64,000 nt of DNA. Origin: Limnoperna fortunei (taxonomy: Eukaryota > Mollusca > Bivalvia > Mytilida > Modiolidae). Below the pieces are notes generated by a model that had not been told where the DNA came from, ran no database searches, and was given only the letters and a program-made list of their open reading frames with translations. The DNA is taken from the NCBI GenBank assembly GCA_944474755.1, contig OX104120.1, forward strand, positions 26,194,242 through 26,258,241, in the 5' to 3' direction. The position numbers and the translations under genes are program-made. Shown piece by piece: positions 23,117 to 35,100 of the stretch (its first letter is position 1; each line of letters opens with the position of its first letter).

Positions 23117-26100
23117 CTAAAAAAATTTTTAGATAATAAGTTTTGATGAATTAAAATTTTTTAATACCAAGCTGTAACATAACAGACTTCAGAATAAACA
23201 AAAATACAAAACAAACAATTCTTGAAGTTGATACAGGATTTAACAATAATTTAAAACACATTTTTAGATAAAAGTTGTACATAATCATTCATGATCACTG
23301 AGGCCAGTAGGTTAACTGAATTTTTTTAGTTTTGGTTTTAAGCTACCTTCTTGAATATGACATCTTTAACATGTCCAGTTTTTATTGGCTAGAAAGTGAG
23401 AATCCCTACCTTTAGCAGGAAACCTGCAAATAAGATTCAATAAGATTTGAATCTGCAGATCTTAATTCAGAAGTTTTTATGAAAGATGTCATTGATCATG
23501 TAATTCACATACAAATGTAAAGTCTTTTGTTGCTACAAACAGCAGTAGAAAATACATTAGACTTTCCATAAACATCATTACAACTCTATTGTTTGAGTCT
23601 TAAAGATGTCATATTTATTGAGTATTGCTATAAGGTTTTACTCTGGAATTTTCCAGTTAGACCATAATATCCAGTTTTTATTCCAAGTAAAAACTAGAGT
23701 ACCAGATAAATTTTTTTCTCTTTAGTCTCGATAACCTGCAGTCGAGTTTACAAAAAGTCATAAGTGTAAAATCCATCAAAGTCAGCACTTACAATGTATT
23801 ATACACTAAGGACTTTTTGTGAAAAGCACTGCTAATGACTATGGAATGAAATCACAATACTTACCCTGACTGGTTTTTTATAGCATTGATCATCTGCATT
23901 ACGTTAATAGACGATCCTGAACTAGTAGTCTCTACTGGCTGTGTACTACCCTGTAAAAGCAAAGAATTATTCTAAAATGCATCAGATAACTTTTACCTAA
24001 GCACTCTTCCATTATAACATTGAAAGTACCATCAGAAAGCACACTATAGATAATTCAACTATCCATTGTTACAGTTAAAGTCCTATTTTTAGGCAACTAC
24101 ACATTTGTTTTGCGTGAATTTGAGCGAGTTTAAGGGTGGGAACATAACGCATGAAGATAAACACATGTTCAAGCATACAAATTTTCCGATACTTGACAGA
24201 ACAAACCCATCAATACCAACTATATGCACTATTACATTAAAAAGAACATTGCAGAGTGGATGTTTATAAATAACAGGACAACAAAGAAACCTAGTCATGA
24301 TCTTATGAGCAGTGGAACCAGTTCCTGGGTTCAACTGTCAGAGTGGTTCAGTGCAAATACAGGTGATGGCTAGCAACCATTCCATATAATTTATCATGAG
24401 CTTTTGACAAGTAATAATCCACAACATATGTCCAGAAAAAAATTCATCCTTACTGATATTTGATGGTAAACATACCTCTGTTTTTGCCAAATTTTTTAAA
24501 ACATCTGTAAGTTTAGGTGCACCTCCTTCATCTTCATCACTAGAATACCAGTTGTCATCATCAACTGAAAAAAACATTAAGCACAAATAAATACCACCCT
24601 ACTGATCAGAAAATGTATCCGTGCTTAAGTGCATAGAATAAAAATTTTGTGGTATTTTGCAGTTTAACTTTTTTGCTGGCATTAAAAAATGACATTCAAT
24701 TTCAAGGCTCACCACACTGGGCAAAGTGGGTGATTTTAATGCCTTTCTGGGAACTTAAGTTGCCCTATGATGCCTCAAAAGAGACGTTCAAGTTGCCTCA
24801 TTTGTTTGACATTCTCCATAAAGTAGCACAGATTTGATTTTAATTATCCTCTTTGATAAATATAGCTGCATTTCAAAGAATAAAGATAGCTAGTCATTGA
24901 GGACATCATGATAAATTCTGTAGATGGGTATACCATGAAGCAGTTTGGTCTCGGCGCAGCTTTGTGCAAGTGAGTGTGCCTAACTGAAAAATTTTTTTTG
25001 TTAAATGTAATGAAATTTCATAAATATATTCTGTGGAAACTTTTGCCCAGATAAACATGGCATGTTCATAACAAACTGTTAGAAACATTATGATGTATAC
25101 AATTCCTGTATGTATGATGTTTATGTGTCCATATCGGCACACAAAAAACAATTATTAAAAATTTATCCTATACTAAATGCCACACCCCCTTGGAAAAAAA
25201 AATGTTTTTTTTTAAAATATTATTCCATATTTTAATTTTTTATGAATAGACAACAATCGAATGTTCCTCATGTACACTTCCATTCTAATTTAGGTCACAT
25301 ATACTATGGAAAATTGCCCTATCAAAATGAACTAATCGCTCACCTGGAATCCAAATGACTTCAACTATATTTAAATTTTTGAAATTAACAGTTTCAGTCT
25401 AGTTGTTATACCTTTTAAGTTACTGAGCAAAATATAAACATTTCTTCAAAAATTTAAGTTAAATACAATAACTTCTTTAAGGTGCCATCAGACAATTTCT
25501 GAAAATTAAATGGTTTGTAGGCATTGTCCTTTAGGGTATTTTAGAAATTTACAGTTTTACTCTACTGGTAGGTGTGTTATAGACTAATTTATAATTCAAA
25601 AACTGTTTATTTGTCCAAATTCATAATGAAAGGGCAATAACTCCTATAAAGAGTCATCTTGCAATTTTGGACTAAGCAATCATTTGTAGGGCTTCTATTG
25701 CTGATCATTTGTGCAATTTACAGTTTCAATCTAGCTGCTATAGTTTTCAAGTTTCAAAAATGGAAAATTTCATAACAAAATTGTCATTTAAGGGCAATAA
25801 CCCCTATAAGGAGTCATCTGACAATTTCAGACCAATTAAGTGAATTGTAGGGCTTTTAATGCTGATCATTTTTGCAATTTATAATTTCACTCTAGCTGTT
25901 ATGGTTTTTAAGTTACAGGACAAAAACAGAAAATTCCATAAAAAATTGCAATTTAATGGCAATAACTCCTATAAGGAGTCATCTGACAATTTCAGACTTA
26001 TATTATAATCATGCTGCCTTCGAACGAGGGTGTTGGGGTAGATTATCACATGAAGAAAAAATTATCACCCGAGACGGAGTCGAGGGTGATAATTTTTTTC

Positions 26101-29100
26101 TTCATGTGATAATCTACCCTAACACCCGAGTTCCAAGGCAGTATGATTTTTATTATACTGAATGCCTATTATCTGATGAAGAAATGGAAACTACCACATA
26201 GATACTGTACTGAAATATTTTTATTGGAAAATGCTTGTTGCTCTGCTAGTTGTTTTTCCAATTAATAATTGCCCATTATCCTGTATTTGTTGTGTGTTTA
26301 CAAGGAAAGACACACGACCTGTAAGTAAATTTCAGCTGATGCGGCTGATCATTGTCCAGCTTGGTAATTTTCTTTCTGATAATATTTTGTATATCACTTG
26401 TAAAATTCGGCTGGAGCGGGTGATAATTTTCCAGTTCGGCAATCTCCGGTCTAAGCGGGTGTTAATTTTTTTTATATCACCCGTTGGTATGAAATCACGA
26501 GGAATTAACATCCGTTGCTATAATGGGCGGGGCTAAAACGGGAATCAGTAGAAATTAACACATGGTTACTGTCCAATAAAAAGACAGCATTTTTGCATGA
26601 AGTATAATAAAGTAATTTGTAGGGCTTGTATTGCTGATCATTTTTGCTATTAACAGTTTCACTCTAGCTGTTACAGTTTTTAAGTTACAGGACAAAAACG
26701 GAAAATTTCATAAAAAATTGTCATTTATGGACAATAACTTATTTAAGGAGTTGTCTGACAATTTCAGACCAATCAAGTGAATTGTATGGCCTTTATTGCT
26801 GATCATTTGTGCAATTTACAGTTTCAATCTAGCTGCTATAGTTTTCAAGTTACAGGACAAAAACGGAAAATTTCATAAAAAATTGCCATTTAAGGGCAAT
26901 AACTCCTATAAGGAGTCATCTGACAATTTCAGACTAGGGCTTGTATTGCGGATCATTTTAGCTATTTACAGTTTTACTGTAGCTGTTATAGTTTTAAAGC
27001 TACAGGACAAAAACGGAAAATTTCATAAAAAATTGCCATATAAGGGCAATAACTCATATAATATTTCAGACCAATCAAGTGAATTGTAGGGCTTTTATTG
27101 CTGATCATTTTTGCTGTTTACAGTTTCACTTTACCTCGTATAGTTTTCAGGTTATATTGTAAATACCAAAAATTTTGTCAAAAATCGTCAGTTAAGGGCA
27201 ATAACTCCTAAAAGAAGCCAATACACAACTTCACACTGATAGCAACTATTGTAGACCTTAATGTGCTGATCAATTTGAAGTAACAGCTTTCTCTATAGCT
27301 ATTATAATTTTTGAGATAATGATCAAAAACCTGTGTTGACCCCCATGTTCTATTTTTAGTAACAGCAGCCATATTCGTCTGTTGATCAACACCCTGGGAA
27401 CAAACTTGAAACTAGGAACCCTAAGGATGATTGTGGCCAAGTTTGAAAAAAATTGGCCCAGTGGTTTCAGAGGAGAAGATTTTTGAAAAAGTTTACGACG
27501 GACGAGGGACGCCAAGTGATGGCAAAAGCTCACATGGTGAGCTAAAAAATGGGTCAAAGACAGAAATGGCGGGATTTCGTAAATTAACTAAGTCGGTTAC
27601 CAGGAAGTAGGTGAGTGACAGACCTGAAATCGAATCCCACGTTATGGGAGGCCATGCTGATGCTGCATACCAAATTTCAAGAGAATATGATTAGTAGTTG
27701 CTGAGAAAACTGTTACGAAATTTTTTCCCCTGCTCGACCGCCCGCCAAACATTCACCATACTATAACCCAGATTTTAACTCAGTGAAATCCGGCAAAAAA
27801 AACCCGCACATTTCTAAACGCTGAAATATTTTTGATTTCAAAAAGTAAACTTCTTTATCTACAAAAGGATCATAAGCTGAACCATATGCAGTAAGCAAGG
27901 GGGGGGGGGGGGTATTATAAAGAAATATTGAATACCTTTACTTTTAGGTTTGTCATCAGAACTAAAACTTTCGATCCTTTCTCGTTTAATGGGGACATTG
28001 GCCTTTTCTTCTTCTCCTTCAGACTGGCCACCATGTTGCTGTAACCTCATCATCAACTCCCTTTGTTTGGGGGGTAGTTGACTTAGGGAACCAAGATCTA
28101 ATCCCATCATAGCCAGTTTTTTCTCATTCTCATCCATTTCTTCCCTTTTAATTTTAATATCACTTTTGGAATCTAAAAAAGTTATCTTACATTAATAATA
28201 CATGTACAGGATTTATTTAAATAATATTTACAAGTTAAAAATACTCATTTTTAATTTTGCTTCAATAGTATCTAAGGACTATTACATATACAATATATAT
28301 GTTAATTATGTCTGTTTACAATATTCCATTAAAATTTACATCAATTAACTTTTGAAAATTTTCTGTTTTTCTGTTCTGAATCTATTACTAAATGTGTAGG
28401 ATTCGCTACTTAATGAGGTATAATTGTGTGGTTTTTAACTTACTTTCATTGTTAATATCAGATGGTTCTAATTTGTTTCGAGGCTCTTCATCATCCCTTG
28501 GACTATAAGCTTCCTCCTGACTTCCTAAAGATGTACCACTGAAATCTGGTCTATAGTCTTGATTGTCAATTCCCTGGCCTTTAGGACTCAATATTCCCAT
28601 TACTTGTCTTGGGTCTTGCATGGGTGGTATTGACATGGCTTGGCTTACTTGTGGGACTATCTGTGGATTAACATGTCGAAGAAGCGCACCAACAATTGCC
28701 AATGCTGGGTTAAGATTTGGATTGTTCATTCTTGGTGGACCACCCATGGACCCTTGTTGGGGTCCCATCATACCTCCTTGGTTCATCATTGGTGGTCCTT
28801 GTCCCATTGACATTGGTGGACCTTGTTGCATTGGTCCTCCCATTGGTCCACCAATTGGACCTTGCTGTACTGGTCCAGCCATAGGACCCATGGAATTTGG
28901 AGGCCCACCCATCTGCATTGGGCCATGTCCCATTGAATTTGCAATGTTCATAGGCCCTTGTGGTCCTCCCATTGGGGGACCCTGTGGTCCACCCATAGGG
29001 CCCATCTGACCAGGTCCTGCCATAACAGGGCCTTGAGGACCCATTTGTCTAGGTGGCATATTCATAAGGCCTTGTGGTCCCATAGGCCCTCCTGGTAGTG

Positions 29101-32100
29101 GCCCTCTCATTCCTCCTTGCATGGTGTCATTGTAAAATCCCATTGGTCTAAACAACAAAATATTTATCTAATGTATTTTTATTCAAAACTTATACAATAT
29201 TTCATTTTGTTATATGAAGTAGGAAATATATTTTGATACAATGTTGTCTATTTTTTTTAAAGATTCATCAAGCTTTAATTTCCTAGCATAATTATGCAAG
29301 TTTTTTTTTGTCCATAATTGCAGAGCACCCCCTCCATTGCTCCGGCCATGGTTTAAGCCAAATGACTTTATCATACATTTCAGATCCATTATGAAATAAT
29401 CAATACATACGTATTAATTTTGAAGGCAATCCTATTCTAAAGAAATAAAATGAACAAACTGTTTTATAAAGACAAACTAATGATTCTTAACAGCTCTTTA
29501 AAACATTTTTCTCACCTTTGTTGTTGTCCTTGATTTGGACCCTGCATCCTCTGTTGTGGAGAATTATTCATAGGAACACCCTGCAGCAGTGGTTTTTGAG
29601 GACTTTGACCTGGTGGGAAAGTCTTGATATCAAATAATGATGGGATCTTCTTTATCCTGTCCATCTGTTCTTTCAAATGTCTGGGTGGAGAGCCTAAAGA
29701 AGGGTATATAAACACTATATATAATCTTAAACTCTTAAACAATCATTAGGAGTAAATCATCAGTACACCTGACTACATTCGCCACAAGTAAGTATTCTAT
29801 GTTTTGATTGGATGGCTTGCAATCACATTAGGTACTAAACTTCCCAGGAATAATCCATAATAAGTTTGGTTTAAATTGGCTTAGGTATATCAGAGGTCTT
29901 TTTACCTTCATTTTATCAAAATATTATAAAAATAAAGGATGCATATTGAGCTAAATAAAGCAAAACATATCCATTTTTCTGCACAAACCTTGAAAAAAAG
30001 CACAGAAGTTATACTATTACTCTTGCTTAAGACTACAGTTCAAATTAGAGGTAGATGAACAGGGGGAACGAAACATGTCTAGTCGAATACACGATCCGTT
30101 TCATTCAGTGAGTGCTTGAAAAATCTGGTTGCTTACAGACGCTATTGAACCTTGAATCCGATTCAAAACCAATTTTGATGATCGAGACAGATTTTTTTCT
30201 GGATTTTACAGCAGCCTGACCATGACAGTTGAAGTTGCTAATTGGCGACTTTTTATTGATTTTTTGTAGACAATACGCAATTGAGGTCACCCAAGCGACT
30301 ATTTCAATAGACTCAATTGAGTGCAGAGTTTGATCAAAATTGACCCTATAGTTAAATTAAGTTCAAAATAGTTCATGGACATTTTAGTTATGGGTGAAAA
30401 CTGATAGCAACAGCTTCTGTAAGATAATAAAATGGTCATGTTTAATAGTATATTATCTGAATCAACAGTGTGCATGTTCTGTCATATGTAAACAAAAATA
30501 GGGCATTTAATGGGACATTAAATGATACCCTGCCATGTTGCATTTTTTTTAATTTTCATGAACACATTTTACTAAATTACAGTCAGCCTACAGGAACAGC
30601 TAAGCATGATAACAGTTCATCTCGGAGGACATTTTTTACCTTGACCCTGAACCTATAATAATTATTTCAAATTGGAACAACTTGAAAACTAAAAATGGGA
30701 TTGTGCTGAAAATTCAACCCAATCTTCATTCTTTAGTACTTAACAGCTGTGCAAAGTTTTTTAAAAATCTGTTAACATGTTTTTAAGTTATCATCTGGAA
30801 ACCAGAGGCACGGACAGACGCACGGACTGACATTCATATCCATAAGGAGGTTATCACATATTGTGTCAGGGTATAAACAGGATGAAACTTACCTAAAACA
30901 CCTGGTCTTTGTCTGCTCCCCTGAAACTCCTCATCCTCTCTGTGGTCATGTCGTTCAAGAGAGTTCATCTAAAAGACCCCCAAAAAAAAATTGTTCAGCT
31001 AAAGCTTTTACAGTTAACTGAAAAGTGGTACTACACATATAAACTTTAATAGGTTGTTTCTATGTTAAAAATTTACTAAACTTATGAGAAAAATCACTAT
31101 GATTAAAAGTTTAACAAAGTTGGCAAGCATACAACTTCTATGTATATTACTTTTATCTGCTGCTATAATCATTTATATATCAATTTTTTTAAATTGTAAT
31201 TTGAAATTTATTAGACAGTTTAATTAAGGCAGAAAATATGTTAATTACACACCCTTTCAACAATGGGAGCTGTGTCTTCTGATGGTTCATCATGGGAAAA
31301 TTTACAGTTGTCACCTTGGAAACATTCTTGTCCAGTATGGTAAAACTTGCATGGATATTCACGTAAAGGTCAGGTTAAGGTATATAATTAACAGAACTGT
31401 CATTCCAACATGCTTCATTTTCAAGGGACACATTCAATTAGAAATACACCACATTATAAAATTTAAAACTTTTAAAAACAATAACTATATGGATGCAGGG
31501 CTAAATAACAATAAACAGATGTGGAAATAGTACCAACAAAACTTCATTTTAAAAGGACAACTGCAATGTAAACTTGAACAGACCATGAAGATATAACATA
31601 GATGAAGGTTTGAAAATAACAAACGGTAAATATGACCATGGTAACTTCTGGCACTGTCAAGTTTTTTTCTGGTGCCGTTTTTGTTATATAATTAAATACA
31701 TGCGATAATTTTTATCCCAGTCAACACAATAAAAAAGCAATTAAATGATAGATTGTTAAAAAATTTGATCAGTGGAGATCAATGATTTGAACATTACTGT
31801 TAAATAAGGAACAATAAAAATATTTAGCTATGACTGTAGTAGACTTGTAGTAAATAATTTGAGATTTATTAATTATAAGAATTTCAAAATCATTTACTAA
31901 ATACTTGATACAAACTTATTTTGAAACATTAAGCTTTTTATTGCGTGTGATTTTTGACAATTGCCTAACATCATTCACAGTCTTCACGAAAGTTGCAATG
32001 ACCTGCCGGATATTCTGTCCAGGCAATCCAAGTCCACCTGCCTGACCGAACACAATTGTGCCAGACAGAAATTTTCAATAAAACAATACTCATATGAAAA

Positions 32101-35100
32101 ATATTTAATTATTAGATATAGATAAAAGATTTTTATCAAAATCTCAATATATTTAAATTTGAGTTTGATGTTAGGCAAAATTATAAGAAAGTCACTGTTT
32201 CATTTCGGGTTTTCAATCAAATCCATTATTATCAATTAAAATTGTTAACCTTGAACACAGTAAAAAATATTGATTAAAACATAAGCAAGTGTTAAGAATA
32301 GATGTATTCAACCAATGTAATTATGTTAATGTTTCTGAGTAGAATAATAATAATGTTAATCTCGACTATTTTCAATATATTTTTTTTTAATTCAAAAACT
32401 CAGTTTGAAAATTAGAACAGCATTCTTTATCTTCATTTCATTTGTAGATCAAAATTTGATTCAGGTCCTGATTTTGTATGACACCGGTTTATATATTAGA
32501 AAAGATACCTTATCCAATCAAAATGAGCGATTATAATTAAAGGGAAATAACCATGGAATACCTGTGTCAAGAAAAATTAACACTAATTTTGTGGTGCCTT
32601 TCGATAAAGTTATGTAAATTAAGAAGACAAAAAGGTCAACTGATTGTCAGTCGCAAAACAAACAATCATCAGACTGCGTCTCATTAAATTTATTTGGTCA
32701 GACACAATTAAATAGACTGCCGATCCAATGGCAATTTGACCGAATGGTCTGGTGGAGCGTCATATTTTGCGAAGACTGCATCAACAATATGAACATTGCA
32801 GCTATTCTTGTGGCAAGTGCATCACATATAAAATTTTGTGGGTTTTATAATAAATTATTCACTTCATGTACATAAGAACTATTTGTGACTCCATTAGGGA
32901 AACAAAGACACAGTATTCATTTAAAAGTGACTACTTTCAAGGATATTGTGCATGAAAATGCAGTCGTCTCCCTTTGAACAGGATCCACCAAGGTAGTATT
33001 TACACAATTCTGGCTTTTTCTGAGCAAGTTCATGATTAAATGGACATTCTGAACCCTGCAATAAATGTGATATACAATTAATATAAAAAAAAAAGAAGAA
33101 TAAATCTGAACTAAATGTTGATGAATGTTTACCATACAGATACATCATTCCTGTTGTTAAAGTCTAAATGACAAAAACAATATTTTTTGGTTGGTGTTAT
33201 TGGTCGATGTAAAACTTTATTGTCTAAACAGAACTGGAAAAATATATATATAAATCTTTAGCATTGCAGTATTACTATCAAATTCCTTGACACATGTAGA
33301 ATGTTTAGACTGGACTTGCCACCAACAGAAATTTTTGGCTGCACAATTTAACTTGAATCTGTGAAATTCATAGTTTTGTATGTATTAATGAGTGTTAAGT
33401 ATTCAAGAGACACCTACTGATGTTAACCATTGAAATAATTAAACCTAAAAATTTGTTTACAGTATTGATTTTTTTATCTCCTTATTTATTTGCTTATTGG
33501 ATTACCTTGTGACATTTTCCTTCCTTGTAAAATCTACAAACAGGTCTTTCATCCATTGGAGTCTCTAACAAAGGTTTTTTCTTGGGAGGCTGCTCAGAGT
33601 GCTGTCTATCAAATTTCCTTTTGTTGTAATTTTTCTGTTTTTGTTTTTTTCCACCTTCCCTCTTTTTGTATAAGTTCTTTAAAATATAAAATAATAGACC
33701 TTTTCAGTCAGACAATTTATTAGATCAAAGAAATTAAATTAAATTTGTAATATGGCAACAATGATTACTTTCAATTTTTTTCTAACAATAACATCATTTT
33801 GTTTCAAAAGTTGCATTTTTAATGTTTTACAACCTGCCTTTAGTCCGCAGCATTATGAGCATCAATTGTATTCATTTTTTCTTCCTTTCTTTTACAATAG
33901 AGTTGTCTCTCTTTTATTGGAGCAATTACTTTTATTATTAAGTATTTATTACCTCCCCTTCATCAACTGCAACATTTGCATCTATGTATTCATCTCCTTG
34001 CATCAGACTCATCATACTATTCTTCTTTTGTTTTTTCTGTTTCCTTTTTTCTTTATAATCTTCATAACCTTCTTCTTGATATCTACAATATCAAATTCAC
34101 ATCACAATGTAACCCGATTACTTGTCATGGACATAATAACGTTTTTGCTACATACCCAACATTTAGGATAGTCTGGTCACCAACATTTAAGTTATCTGTA
34201 TTTTTTCAGTCGAAATTATTAGTAGATAATAAAGAAAACTAATAAAACATAAGATAAACTGATAATTTTAGACTTCAATCATCTAGTCAAAATACATACT
34301 CCTCTTGTGAATCTTCATCATAAGATGGACTGTCATAAGGTCCAGGAGGACTGTCATATGGTCCAGGTGGACTGTCATATGGACTATCATAGGGACCAGC
34401 TGGACTTTGGTATCTTTGCTTTTTTCTGTCTCTCTTTCCATGATGATTACTTTCCTGTCTTCTGGTACCCTTTTGTGACTGCTTTTTATTTCCACCTAAC
34501 CAGGCTTGTTGCATTTCATCATCATTAACTTTATCATGGTCAACATAATCTGGTCTTCTCTTTCTTTTCTGAAATTAGTTCAATAGTTATAATGTATAAA
34601 AGATTATCAAAAGTAAGTTGCACACATTAAAATAACAAGATCATTTTTTTAAAATTATTTTTTCGAAGTTAATTATAATTTACATAGGTTTACTGTTTGT
34701 TTGTTTTGTTTGTTTGAATGATGTTTAACACCACTTTCAGCAATTTTTCAGATATTTCATGGCGTCCAGTTTTTATTGTGGGAGGAAGTTGGAGTACCCG
34801 GAGAGAACCCTTGACCTTTTGTCGAGTACACACTGCCCGCAGTCAGTGCGACTAAAACCCGCAACCTCAGTGTTGACAGACCATGTGATCAATAGTAGAC
34901 GAACTACCTTAACCACTCAGCCACCGAGGCCCCTTACATAGGTTTACAAACCTTATGATGATCATCCCTAGATTTTCTTCTTTTGTCCCTTCCATGATCT
35001 CTATGTTTTCTTCTCCTTTCCTTCTTTTTTAAACCCTCCTCTTCCTCAAAATTTTCTTCTTCCCCTATTTCTCCACCACTTTCTTCATTGCACTCAAAAC

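Noticed and set aside
28563..29009. Plus-strand frame of 148 codons
   Set aside because: It is the antisense shadow of the Gly/Pro-rich ZC3H4 exon 10, whose splice sites, phase and motifs support the minus strand.
33752..34171. Plus-strand frame of 139 codons rich in Phe, Ser and His
   Set aside because: It overlaps ZC3H4 exon 4 in antisense and intronic T-rich DNA; no motif or splice context supports it.
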